Of a stretch of 54,235 nt of DNA, positions 23,716 to 31,457 are shown piece by piece; position 1 is the first letter of the stretch; each line of letters starts with the position of its first letter. The notes under the pieces were generated by a model. It ran no database searches. It had not been told where the DNA came from and saw only the letters and a program-made list of their open reading frames with translations. A program made the position numbers and the translations under genes. This DNA is from Pseudomonadota bacterium (lineage in GTDB: Bacteria > Pseudomonadota > Gammaproteobacteria > Burkholderiales > Burkholderiaceae_C): the NCBI GenBank assembly GCA_021805825.1, contig JAJZEC010000021.1:1-54235 (forward strand), in the 5' to 3' direction.

Positions 23716-25653
23716 CTACGCGGGCTGCGCCACGCGCATCGCGCGCGTGAGGGCGGCAATGTCCAGGATCAGCACCACATCGCCGCCGCCGGAGATGGTG
23801 GCTCCCTGGTACCAGGAGGTCTGGGAGGAGATGTCGAGCGGCTTGACCACCGAATCCTCGGTGCCCAGCGCTTCGGAAACGATCAGCAGCCCCTGCTCGG
23901 TGAGGATGCCCTCGCAGGGGTCGTGCCCGATGCGCAGGCTCGACCCCTGCAATTGCTGGCCGAGGTCGATGAAGGGAACGATGCGCTCCGCCCCGACCTG
24001 CACCATCAGCCGCCCGGAGATGCTGTGTACCTGCCCGGGGTCGATTTCCATCAGGTTGTCGACCACCGACACCGGCAGCGCGTAGGTGTCGCGCCGCAGC
24101 TTGAAATACAGAACCGGCAGCACGGCCAGGGTCAGCGGCAGTTCCAGCGCCAGTTGCGTACCCTGGTTGGCGCGGGTGCTGATGTCCACGCGCCCGCGCA
24201 AGCCCTGCACCGCGGAGCGCACCACGTCCATGCCCACGCCGCGCCCGGACATCTCGCTGACCTGCTCCTTGGTCGAGAAGCCGGGGAGGAAGATCAGGTC
24301 GAGCATCTCGCGCTCGGACAGGCGCGCGGCATCGCCTTCGGCGATCAGTCCCTTGGCCAGCGCCGTCTGCAGCAGACGATGGCCGTCGATGCCGCGACCG
24401 TCGTCGTGGACCAGGATCTGCACCTTGTCGCCCAGGTGCACCGCCTCCACCCGCAGCAGGCCCTCGGAGGGCTTGCCCGCGGCCTGGCGCTGCTCGGGGG
24501 TCTCCAGTCCGTGGTCGAGCGCATTGCGCACGAGGTGGATCAGCGGGCCGGCCAGCGCGTCGATGACCGTCTTGTCGATCTCCACGTCCTCTCCGCCGAG
24601 CTCCAGGCGCACCTTCTTGCCCAGCGCGCGGCTGGCGTCGCGCACCACGCGGGGCAGGGCCTGGAACAGGCGCTTGCAGGGCTGCATGCGCAGGCGCATG
24701 ACGGTGTTCTGCAGGTCGTTGACCGCGAGATCCATTTCCCGCGCCAGACGGGCCATCGCGTCGTCGACCTGCCCGATGCGGCTCACCGCGGCCGACAGCC
24801 GGTTGCGCAGCAGCACCAGTTCGCCAACCTGGTTCATGGCCTGATCCAGGCGCGCCGAGTCGACGCGGATGGTCGTCTCGGGAGCATCGCCGGCGCCGGG
24901 CGCGGCAGCCGCCGGAGCGCGCGGCGGCGGTGCACCGGTTCCGCCGCCCGCAGCGGCGGTCGCCGACGGGGCATGCGGGGCGGAGCCGGTGGGTGCGGGG
25001 GCCGGCGGCGCCGCCGCCGGCATCGTTCCCGGCGCCACTCCGGGCCCGTAGACGGCGTCGAGCATGCGTTCGAATTCGGATTCGAGATCCGCTCCGGCGG
25101 TTCCCGTCGCGGCGCCGTCCGGACTGCGCTTGCTGGCGAACAGGCCGGCGGCGCCGTCCTGTTCACGGGCTTCGACCCAGGTGCCGTTGTCCTGCTCCGG
25201 CGCCGTCGCAGCCGCGGCCACCAGCACCTGCGGGCGCGGGCTGTTGTCCACCCGCAGTGGCTGCGCCGCCGGAGCCTGGCCGTTGGCGTAGGCCTGCACC
25301 AGCGCCCCCAGTTCCTGCGGCCCGGGGGCCGGGTTCTCGCCCTGGCTCATTTCCGCAAGCATGCGCTCGATGACATCGGTGGAGCGCAGGATGGCGTCGA
25401 TCATTCCGCCGTCGGCCTGCAGGCGGCCGGCGCGCAGCTTGTCCAGCAGATCCTCCAGGTGGTGGCACCACTCGACCATGTGCGCCGCCTCGAGGAAGCC
25501 CGCGCCCCCCTTCAGGGTGTGGAAGGCGCGGAAGATCGCACCCAGTACCGCGCCATCGTCGGGCGCGGCTTCCAGGCGCAGCAGCTGCGTTTGGGCGTCG
25601 CTGAGCAATTCGCGGGACTCGGCGAGGAATTCCTGCAGGATGTCGTTGTCCAT
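23716..25653 (-). CDS. cheA: Chemotaxis histidine kinase CheA
   Basis: A 645-residue kinase. P1 (residues 1-105) carries the phospho-accepting His45 in FHTLKGG. A long Ala/Pro-rich linker (about 130-270) replaces a clear P2 domain. Dimerisation and ATPase domains follow: MNQVGELVLLRNRL, then the N box HLVRNALDHGLE, G1 DDGRGIDG and G2 GRGVGMDVV. The CheW-like P5 domain closes the protein (YALPVSVVDNLMEI, VPFIDLGQQL). CheA phosphorylates CheY when receptors signal. The local operon has cheY, cheZ and cheV but no cheW, cheR or cheB. Confidence 0.96.
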   Translation of the reverse strand: MDNDILQEFLAESRELLSDAQTQLLRLEAAPDDGAVLGAIFRAFHTLKGGAGFLEAAHMVEWCHHLEDLLDKLRAGRLQADGGMIDAILRSTDVIERMLAEMSQGENPAPGPQELGALVQAYANGQAPAAQPLRVDNSPRPQVLVAAAATAPEQDNGTWVEAREQDGAAGLFASKRSPDGAATGTAGADLESEFERMLDAVYGPGVAPGTMPAAAPPAPAPTGSAPHAPSATAAAGGGTGAPPPRAPAAAAPGAGDAPETTIRVDSARLDQAMNQVGELVLLRNRLSAAVSRIGQVDDAMARLAREMDLAVNDLQNTVMRLRMQPCKRLFQALPRVVRDASRALGKKVRLELGGEDVEIDKTVIDALAGPLIHLVRNALDHGLETPEQRQAAGKPSEGLLRVEAVHLGDKVQILVHDDGRGIDGHRLLQTALAKGLIAEGDAARLSEREMLDLIFLPGFSTKEQVSEMSGRGVGMDVVRSAVQGLRGRVDISTRANQGTQLALELPLTLAVLPVLYFKLRRDTYALPVSVVDNLMEIDPGQVHSISGRLMVQVGAERIVPFIDLGQQLQGSSLRIGHDPCEGILTEQGLLIVSEALGTEDSVVKPLDISSQTSWYQGATISGGGDVVLILDIAALTRAMRVAQPA

Positions 25654-25740
25654 CGCGCTTTGACTGGTTCGTTCTTCGGCTTCGACGAAGGCTGTTGCGG
25701 CTGGCGCCCGGCGTGACGCGCCCGCGGCCGTTGCCGCGGA

Positions 25741-26259
25741 TCAGATCCCCAGTTGCGAGAGCAGGTCGTCGACGTTGTCCTGGTTGAGCCGGTCGGTGCC
25801 TGCGCTGTCGACGGCCGCTGCTGCGTCCGGCACCGGTGCCGCAGACTCGAAACCGACGCTGCCCAGCTGCTGCAGCGCCTCCTGGATGCGTGCCTCCACC
25901 GCTTGCAGCAGCGTGATGGTCTTGAGCAGTCGCTGGCCAGCCAGATCCTGCCCCTGCTGGGTGGTCAGGATGGTCTGCAGGTGCCCGTCGAGGCGCTGCA
26001 GTCGCTGGTCGATGAAACCTCCGTCGGTGGCGCGGATCGCCTGCAGCTCGGCCTGCGCGGCCTCCACCGCCTCCAGGGTGCGCATGGCCTGCTGTTCGCT
26101 CAGGCGCAAGGCTTCCTGCAGCGGATGACTGGCACCCGGCAGGTCGCTGGAGGCGTTCAGGATGCGCTGCACCCCCTGCGTCAGCAGGGCGTCGGCCTGG
26201 CGCAGGTTGCGCAGCGCCTGGTCGCCCGCGTCGGGCGCGCATTCGTCGAAGGCGCTCAT
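25741..26259 (-). CDS. cheZ: CheY-P phosphatase CheZ
   Basis: A 172-residue helical protein, shorter than the enterobacterial form (about 214). The active-site helix reads [12 protein letters not shown] at about residues 104-115, with Asp105 and Gln109 matching the catalytic Asp and Gln of CheZ. The C-terminus [14 protein letters not shown] is the CheY-binding peptide. It dephosphorylates CheY-P to end the tumble/reversal signal. The start overlaps the cheY stop (ATGA). Confidence 0.93.
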   Translation of the reverse strand: MSAFDECAPDAGDQALRNLRQADALLTQGVQRILNASSDLPGASHPLQEALRLSEQQAMRTLEAVEAAQAELQAIRATDGGFIDQRLQRLDGHLQTILTTQQGQDLAGQRLLKTITLLQAVEARIQEALQQLGSVGFESAAPVPDAAAAVDSAGTDRLNQDNVDDLLSQLGI

Positions 26260-26696
26260 GATGCCTGCCCCGGGTGGCCTTGCGCGGCCGCCTGCGCGCC
26301 TTGCAGGCGCTGCAGGATGGCGTCGATCTTGGCCTTCAGTACGTCGGCCGGAAAGGGCTTGACGATGTAGCCGTTGACCCCGGCCTGCGCGGCCGCCAGG
26401 ATGTTGTCCTTCTTGGCCTCGGCGGTGACCATCAGCACCGGCAGGCTGCGGATCTGGGGATCCGAACTGGCGCGGATTTCGCGCAGCAGGTCGATGCCCT
26501 GCATGTTGGGCATGTTCCAGTCGGTGACCACGAACTCGATGCCGCCGGCCTGGATGCGCTTGAGCGCCTGCACGCCGTCCTCGGCCTCGTCGATCGTGCC
26601 GGTCACATGCCCGGTCTGCATCAGCAGCCCGCGCACGATGCGACGCATGGTCGGGAAATCGTCAACTACGAGAAACTTCAAGGGAGGCTCCGGCAT
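26256..26696 (-). CDS. cheY: Chemotaxis response regulator CheY
   Basis: A 146-residue single receiver domain: acidic pair [16 protein letters not shown], phospho-acceptor Asp59 in [10 protein letters not shown], Thr in [12 protein letters not shown] and the conserved Lys in GYIVKPF. CheY-P binds the flagellar switch. Past the core there is a 15-residue Gln/Ala tail. The ATG at 26696 is given, but a TTG at 26681 would give MKFLVVDD, the usual CheY start, and is preceded by GGAG at good spacing; the ATG has no ribosome binding site and sits beside a hairpin. It heads the long chemotaxis operon behind a sigma-28-type promoter. Confidence 0.95.
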   Translation of the reverse strand: MPEPPLKFLVVDDFPTMRRIVRGLLMQTGHVTGTIDEAEDGVQALKRIQAGGIEFVVTDWNMPNMQGIDLLREIRASSDPQIRSLPVLMVTAEAKKDNILAAAQAGVNGYIVKPFPADVLKAKIDAILQRLQGAQAAAQGHPGQAS

Positions 26697-26698
26697 GA

Positions 26699-26717
26699 CG
26701 GAACCATCGAGGTTCCG
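26699..26717. promoter_or_regulatory. Perfect inverted repeat in the cheY leader
   Basis: CGGAACC and GGTTCCG flank a 5-base loop, two bases upstream of the cheY ATG. The predicted transcription start of the sigma-28-like promoter falls at about 26717, so the mRNA would begin with this stem-loop. It could stabilise the 5' end, hide the start, or act as an operator. Confidence 0.55.
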
Positions 26718-26723
26718 CAACAT

Positions 26724-26750
26724 TTGACGGCACAGTGGGCGCCGACTTGA
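26724..26750 (-). promoter_or_regulatory. Sigma-28 (FliA) promoter for the cheY operon
   Basis: Read on the minus strand the site is TCAAGTCG, exactly 11 bases, then GCCGTCAA. The FliA consensus is TAAAGTTT-N11-GCCGATAA, so the -10 box matches 6 of 8 and the -35 box 5 of 8 with ideal spacing. A similar site lies before flgM. The match is visible; activity is inferred. Confidence 0.65.
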
Positions 26751-27036
26751 GATCTGAAGCGTTCCCGCGCCGACGCGCGCCGACCCGGCCCGCCATTGTG
26801 CTCGGGCGCCGGCAACTCGCCCAAGCCCGCGCGCGGATCCTGTCGCAAGAATGCCGCAGGCGCGCGCCCCGAGACCGCAGCGACGTGCGCGCCGCGCCCT
26901 GCGGCCGGCGCTGACGGTACCATACCCCTGTCTACACGCTCTGCCATCGAGTCCTCCGCTCCCAGCGGCTGCGCTCGCACCGGCGCTCCGGCCTGGCTGG
27001 ACGCCGGGGCGGCGGTCTACCCGGAATGCATTTCCC

Positions 27037-27897
27037 ATGTTTCTTCTGATTGGCTATGCGCTGTCGCTGGCAGCGATTTTCGGGGGTTATGTCGCCGAAG
27101 GCGGGCACATGGGTGCCCTGGTGCAGCCCTTCGAACTGTTGATGATCGCCGGCGGCGCCTTCGGCGCCTTCTTCGCATCCACCTTCCCCAAATCCTTCAA
27201 GGCCACGCTGAAGGCCCTGCCGATGGCCATGAAGGGTTCGGTGTACTCGAAGGCCGCCTACCTGGAACTGCTGTCGCTGCTCAACGACTTGTTCACGCGC
27301 ATGCGGCAGAACGGGCTGATGGCGATCGAAGGCGATGTGGAAGACCCTCAGAATAGCGAAATATTCAAGAAGTATCCGCACATTTCATCAGATCACCATG
27401 TACTCGAATTCATCACCGACTATCTGCGGCTGATGATCGGCGGCAACCTCGGGGTCATGGAGATGGAGAACCTGATGGATGTCAACATCGAGACCCACCA
27501 CCGCGAGGCGGAGATCCCGGTGCACGCGCTGACGCGCACCGCCGACAGCATGCCGGCCTTCGGGATCGTCGCCGCGGTGATGGGGGTCGTGCACACCATG
27601 GCTTCGGTGGACAAGCCGCCGTCGGTGCTGGGCGAGCTGGTGGGGGCGGCGCTGGTGGGCACCTTCCTCGGTATCCTGATCGGCTACGCCATCGTCTCGC
27701 CGGTGGCCGCGCGCATGGAGGATCGCGCGCAGGAAGGCACCAAGATGCTCGAGTGCATCAAGGTCGCGCTGCTGGCGACGATGAACGCCTATCCCCCGCA
27801 GGTGGCGGTGGAATTCGCGCGCAAGGTGCTGTTCACCAACGAGCGCCCGAGTTTCACCGAACTGGAAAGCCACCTGCGCGAAGCCAAGGGGAAGTGA
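27037..27897 (+). CDS. motA: Flagellar stator subunit MotA
   Basis: A 286-residue protein of the long MotA class with four membrane helices, the cytoplasmic loop and the channel segments [20 protein letters not shown] and [22 protein letters not shown]. With MotB it forms the ion-driven stator. The ATG at 27037 gives the usual [11 protein letters not shown] start. It is followed after 3 bp by motB. It is only distantly similar to the MotC-type protein near fliA. Confidence 0.97.
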   Translation: MFLLIGYALSLAAIFGGYVAEGGHMGALVQPFELLMIAGGAFGAFFASTFPKSFKATLKALPMAMKGSVYSKAAYLELLSLLNDLFTRMRQNGLMAIEGDVEDPQNSEIFKKYPHISSDHHVLEFITDYLRLMIGGNLGVMEMENLMDVNIETHHREAEIPVHALTRTADSMPAFGIVAAVMGVVHTMASVDKPPSVLGELVGAALVGTFLGILIGYAIVSPVAARMEDRAQEGTKMLECIKVALLATMNAYPPQVAVEFARKVLFTNERPSFTELESHLREAKGK

Positions 27898-27900
27898 GCG

Positions 27901-28980
27901 ATGGCCGACGCGAAGGCCCAGCCGATCGTCATCAAGCGGGTGAAGAAGGTCGTCGGCGGCGGCCACGGAGCGGCGTGGAAGATCGCCTACGCCGACTTCG
28001 TCACGGCGATGATGGCCTTCTTCCTGCTGATGTGGCTGCTCGGCTCGTCGACCAAGGCGCAGTTGGCCGGAATTTCCCAGTATTTCCAGCAACCGTTGAA
28101 GGTCGCCCTCGAGGGCGGCCCCGGAGCGGGATCGGCGACCTCGGTGATCCAGGGCGGCGGCACCGACCTGACGCGCACCGTCGGCCAGGTGCGCAACGGC
28201 GCGACTCCGGGACACGTGGTGCGTCCCAACGCCACCGTCGTGGTGCATACGCAGGTGGTGCGCGCCGAGCAGATCGACCGCGCCAACCTGGAGGCGCTGA
28301 AGAAGGCGCTGGATCATCAGATCAAGATCAATCCGCAGCTGAGCGCCTTTCGCAACCAGTTGCTGATCGACATCACCCGCGACGGCCTGCGTATCCAGGT
28401 CGTGGACAGCGAGAAGCGGCCGATGTTCGCCCTCGGCGGCGCGCAACTGCAGAGCTATGCGCAGACCATCTTCCGCGATATCGCGCCGACGCTGAACAGC
28501 CTGCCCAACATGATCAGCATCACCGGCCACACGGATGCGCTGAACTACCAGGATCACGGCAAGGGCTACAGCAACTACAACCTGTCGGCCGACCGCGCCA
28601 ACGCCGTGCGCCAGGTGCTGGTGCGCTCCGGGCTCGTCGAGGCCAAGGTGCTGCGCGTGGTCGGCATGGCCTCGGTGGCTCCCTTCGACCCGCACGACCC
28701 GAATTCCCCGCTGAACCGCAGGGTCAGCGTGCTGGTGTTGACGCACCGCGCCGCGGCGCGCATCCTGAAGGAGCAGGGCGCGGAGCAGACCGCTTCCAGC
28801 TCGGCGCAGGCGGATCGGAGCATCCGTTCGGCAGCCTCGGTGCCGACGTCCGCGGGCTCCATGCCGTCGGTTGCTGGAGCGCCGCCCGCGCTGCACATCG
28901 GCCCGCCGGCGCTTCCGGCACCCTTGGCCAAGCCCGGGCTGCCCGCGGCCCCCCTTGCCAAACATCCCGGCAAAGGGTGA
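27901..28980 (+). CDS. motB: Flagellar stator subunit MotB
   Basis: A 359-residue protein: a short cytoplasmic N-terminus, one membrane helix (AYADFVTAMMAFFLLMWLLG) with the ion-carrying Asp32, a periplasmic plug/linker and an OmpA-like peptidoglycan-binding domain (ITGHTDALNY, YNLSADRANAVRQVL). The Asp32 context and overall class fit a proton-driven stator. The last 80 residues are Ala/Pro/Ser-rich beyond the OmpA domain. It is the only B subunit in the window. Confidence 0.97.
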   Translation: MADAKAQPIVIKRVKKVVGGGHGAAWKIAYADFVTAMMAFFLLMWLLGSSTKAQLAGISQYFQQPLKVALEGGPGAGSATSVIQGGGTDLTRTVGQVRNGATPGHVVRPNATVVVHTQVVRAEQIDRANLEALKKALDHQIKINPQLSAFRNQLLIDITRDGLRIQVVDSEKRPMFALGGAQLQSYAQTIFRDIAPTLNSLPNMISITGHTDALNYQDHGKGYSNYNLSADRANAVRQVLVRSGLVEAKVLRVVGMASVAPFDPHDPNSPLNRRVSVLVLTHRAAARILKEQGAEQTASSSAQADRSIRSAASVPTSAGSMPSVAGAPPALHIGPPALPAPLAKPGLPAAPLAKHPGKG

Positions 28981-28989
28981 AATCGGCCC

Positions 28990-29016
28990 TCAAGTTCCGC
29001 TCCACCGTGTCGTCAG
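28990..29016 (+). promoter_or_regulatory. Candidate sigma-28 promoter for flgM
   Basis: TCAAGTTC, 11 bases, GTCGTCAG. The -35 box matches the FliA consensus at 6 of 8 positions and the -10 box at 4 of 8. It shares TCAAGT and CGTCA, with the same spacing, with the stronger site before cheY. It lies between the motB stop and the flgM start. Confidence 0.45.
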
Positions 29017-29043
29017 AGAGACGAGTGGATCCATCCGTCGACC

Positions 29044-29412
29044 ATGAACCCCATCCGGCAAACCCTGTCTCCCGGCGCCAACAGCCTTGCGCAGCGCGCC
29101 GATTCGGCGCAGCCGCAAGCCAAGGGCGCGCATGCGGCACAGGTCGCGGGCGCGCAGGGGACGTCGCCGCAGGCAGCGTCCGGCCAGGGCGGGACGGCCT
29201 CCGGCGGCACGGAAACGGTGTCGATTTCCCCATCAGCGCGTCAGTTGCTGCAGTCCCAGCAAGGCGCCAGCTCGGCCTCGCCGCAGCGCCTGGCGGCACT
29301 GCGCCAGGCCATCGCGTCCGGAAGCTACACCGTCAATCCGCGCCAGATCGCGCAGGGCTTGCTGCGCGACAGCCAGGCGCTGGCCGCGGCGGCCGGTGGC
29401 GCGGGCTCCTGA
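29044..29412 (+). CDS. flgM: Anti-sigma-28 factor FlgM
   Basis: A 122-residue protein with a disordered Ala/Gln/Gly-rich N-terminal half and the FliA-binding C-terminal half: VSISPSARQLLQ, then SPQRLAALRQAIASGSYTVNP and IAQGLLRD. FlgM holds FliA until the hook is complete and is then exported. It is longer than the usual ~97 residues owing to the N-terminal low-complexity part. It is followed by flgN. Confidence 0.92.
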   Translation: MNPIRQTLSPGANSLAQRADSAQPQAKGAHAAQVAGAQGTSPQAASGQGGTASGGTETVSISPSARQLLQSQQGASSASPQRLAALRQAIASGSYTVNPRQIAQGLLRDSQALAAAAGGAGS

Positions 29413-29428
29413 ACGGGCCGCACGCAGC

Positions 29429-29827
29429 ATGAACGCGCCGCAACCGGTCGACCCCACGTCCGCGGCGGCGCGCAGGCAGCAGTTGCTGGAGCAACTGGCC
29501 GAACTGCTGCAAAGCGAGTTCGACACCCTGCTGCAGGCGCACGACGCGCGACGCATCGAGGAAATCGCCGAGCGCAAGCGCGAACTGTGCGCCCGCATCG
29601 AAGCCCTGCCGACGACAGGCGACGAGACCCTGGAACAACCGCTGCGCCTGCTGGCGCAGGAGGTGGCGCGCTGCAACCAGCGCAACGGTGCGGTGCTTTC
29701 GGCGCTGATCCGCAACACCCGCGGCGCGCTCGACGTGCTGCGCGGCACGCCCGCCCGCACAGCGGTCTACGACCCGCGCGGCCGCACGCAGGAAGCCGCG
29801 GCAGCCCGGCCGCTGGGCAGCGCCTGA
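29429..29827 (+). CDS. flgN: FlgN-type export chaperone
   Basis: A 132-residue helical protein with heptad-rich segments LLEQLAELLQSEFDTLLQAHDARRIEEIAERKRELCARIEAL, typical of FlgN. FlgN escorts FlgK and FlgL to the export gate. Its order after flgM is conserved in many flagellates. The C-terminal part (TAVYDPRGR) is a common FlgN ending. Confidence 0.85.
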   Translation: MNAPQPVDPTSAAARRQQLLEQLAELLQSEFDTLLQAHDARRIEEIAERKRELCARIEALPTTGDETLEQPLRLLAQEVARCNQRNGAVLSALIRNTRGALDVLRGTPARTAVYDPRGRTQEAAAARPLGSA

Positions 29828-29887
29828 GCAGGCGCAGGCCTCGCCCATGCTCGCCTGGCCGATGCCCGCGCCGCCGATGTCCGACGC

Positions 29888-30136
29888 ATGCTGATCCTCA
29901 GTCGCCGCAGTGGAGAGGCCATCCGGATCGGCAAGGACATCCGCATCGTGGTCGTGCAACTCGGCGGCGGCAAGGTGCGCCTGGGGATCGAGGGCCCGCG
30001 CGACCTGCGCATCCTGCGCGAGGAACTCTACGACATGGTGGCCGGGCTGAACCAGCACGCGCAGGCCGGCGATGCGGCAGCCCTCGAGCAGTGGCTGCAG
30101 CAGCCGCCCGCGGGCAAGCCCGGAGGGATGGCATGA
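29888..30136 (+). CDS. csrA: Carbon storage regulator CsrA
   Basis: An 82-residue RNA-binding protein: MLILSRRSGEAIRIGKDI, the KVRLGIEGPRDLRILREELY RNA-contact strand, and an extended 25-residue Gln/Ala tail. CsrA binds GGA motifs in mRNA leaders and controls flagellin or motility translation. The adjacent fliW gene encodes its protein antagonist in other bacteria. Arrangement flgM-flgN-csrA-fliW on one strand suggests direct flagellar control. Confidence 0.96.
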   Translation: MLILSRRSGEAIRIGKDIRIVVVQLGGGKVRLGIEGPRDLRILREELYDMVAGLNQHAQAGDAAALEQWLQQPPAGKPGGMA

Positions 30137-30170
30137 AGCGTCGTCGTGGATCGGCATGGGCGGGATCCTC

Positions 30171-30662
30171 ATGAGCGTATTCCCGACACGCCTCGGCCCG
30201 GTGGAGGTCGCACCGGAGCAGCGCTGGATCTGCGCCCAGCCCCTGGCGGGCTTCGAATCCCTGCAGGCCTTCGTGCTGCTGCACGTGGCCGCGCAGGGGC
30301 CGTTCCTGTGGCTGCAGTCCCTGGAGGTGCCCGAACTGGCCTTCGTCGTCTGCGATGCCGGCTGCTTCGGCCTGAGCTACCCGGCCGTCGAGGGCTTCGA
30401 CCCGCAGGCCCTGCTGGCGCCGCCCTGCGTGCTGGTGATCCTGCCGCAGTCGCCGCAGCAGTCCCTGCAGGTGCACCGGCAGGCGCCGCTGCTGTTCGAT
30501 GCCGACGCGGGAAGCCTGCGCCAGCAGGTGTTCGAGGCCGATCAGGTGCGCGGCGACGGCGCCTGGGTGGGGCCGGCGGGCGCAGCCAGGGTGACCCCGC
30601 AATGGGCGCGGCGCATCATCAGCGTGCAGCCGCTGCAGCCCGTGCAGGCGGCTGGCGGCTGA
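30171..30662 (+). CDS. fliW: Flagellar assembly factor FliW
   Basis: A 163-residue protein with the FliW pattern: LGPVEVAPEQRWICAQPLAGFESLQAFVLL, then PFLWLQSLEVPELAFVVCDA, FDPQALLAPPCVLVIL and the C-terminal partial repeat before the end. FliW binds CsrA and flagellin, coupling flagellin translation to secretion. The ATG at 30171 is preferred over 30156. FliW is best known in Firmicutes and epsilonproteobacteria, so its place here is notable. The stop codon lies in the first unit of a 14-bp tandem repeat. Confidence 0.85.
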   Translation: MSVFPTRLGPVEVAPEQRWICAQPLAGFESLQAFVLLHVAAQGPFLWLQSLEVPELAFVVCDAGCFGLSYPAVEGFDPQALLAPPCVLVILPQSPQQSLQVHRQAPLLFDADAGSLRQQVFEADQVRGDGAWVGPAGAARVTPQWARRIISVQPLQPVQAAGG

Positions 30663-30712
30663 TCAGAGGTGGCTGATCAGAGGCGGCTGATCAGAGGCGG
30701 CTGATCAGAGGC
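30657..30712. repeat. Four-copy 14-bp tandem repeat with TGATCA core
   Basis: Four head-to-tail copies of GGCTGATCAGAGGC (first copy ends in T) sit at the convergent ends of fliW and the PilZ gene. Each unit carries the palindrome TGATCA, so it contains TGA on both strands. Because 14 is not a multiple of 3, successive copies put stops in different frames. The fliW stop lies in copy 1 and the PilZ-gene stop in copy 4. Confidence 0.9.
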
Positions 30713-31442
30713 GGCTGTCGAGCACCAGTTCGCGGTCGCGGCGGTTGACGTAGCGCTGCAGCTGCATTTCCTGCCGCGGCTGCAACTGCTGGAACTGCAG
30801 GCCCAGCATGCGCGCCGGGGGGTGATTGGGCAGCGCCCGCAGCGGGTGGATGAAGCGCACCAGCGCCGCGCAATGCACGACCTGGCCGTCGATGCGGAAG
30901 GACAGTCGGTCGATCCAGTCGTTGAGCGCCAGCGGTGTGTCGTCGCTCGACGGCACCTTCACGCGCATGCCGCCGATGCTCAGATCCAGGCATTCTGCGC
31001 GCATGCTGCGCTTGCCGCGACGCTGCAGTTCGAGCCCTCCGACTTCTCCGCTGCCCACCGCGACCCGGAAATGCGAACGCCTCTGCAGGTGGTACACGGC
31101 GTGCGGCCAGCGCAGCTGCAGCGCATCGGTTCCGTCCCACTTGTGCAGTCCCTCGGCCAGGCAGCGCAGCCCGGCATGCACGCCGGCCGCGCGCCCGATG
31201 AAGAACACCTCGCTGCCCGGGCGCAGCGGACTTTCGATGCGCGGGCTGGGTTGGTCGAGGAGGATGTACCTGCGGGACGAATCCAGGTAGAGCAGGGTGG
31301 ACATGCGCTCGGTGTCCTCCCCGGACAGGAACAGCGTCAGCCACTCGCGCCCGCGCTGCAGGCGCTCCAGCGTGTGGTACGAGCGGGAGTGCACCCGGAA
31401 GTTCTCCTGGAACAGGGTGCGCACCATGCTGCCCAGACTCAT
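30705..31442 (-). CDS. YcgR-like PilZ flagellar brake protein
   Basis: A 245-residue protein with an N-terminal YcgR-type domain (about residues 1-115) and a C-terminal PilZ domain carrying RRSHFRV (the RxxxR motif) and DLSIGGM (D/NxSxxG), both needed for c-di-GMP binding. YcgR-type proteins slow the motor when c-di-GMP is high. It is the second gene of an operon with the EAL-HDOD gene 15 bp upstream. Its stop is within the 14-bp repeat. Confidence 0.87.
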   Translation of the reverse strand: MSLGSMVRTLFQENFRVHSRSYHTLERLQRGREWLTLFLSGEDTERMSTLLYLDSSRRYILLDQPSPRIESPLRPGSEVFFIGRAAGVHAGLRCLAEGLHKWDGTDALQLRWPHAVYHLQRRSHFRVAVGSGEVGGLELQRRGKRSMRAECLDLSIGGMRVKVPSSDDTPLALNDWIDRLSFRIDGQVVHCAALVRFIHPLRALPNHPPARMLGLQFQQLQPRQEMQLQRYVNRRDRELVLDSRL

Positions 31443-31457
31443 CGCATCCGCCCGCCT

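Larger units (their letters stand above)
26697..27036. other. Divergent regulatory region between cheY and motA
   Basis: This 340-bp gap is the longest non-coding stretch in the window and separates the minus-strand chemotaxis operon from the plus-strand motAB genes. It contains the cheY-side sigma-28-like promoter and a perfect inverted repeat, annotated separately. I could not find a convincing promoter for motA on the plus strand, nor a small gene with a plausible ribosome binding site. Confidence 0.7.

Noticed and set aside
23083-25716. An 877-codon plus-strand frame opposite cheA
   Set aside because: It is antisense to CheA and its neighbour, both with full sets of motifs; no domain is visible.
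30657-30712. The four 14-bp units considered as a CRISPR array
   Set aside because: The units are contiguous with no spacers and are too short; no cas gene is nearby.
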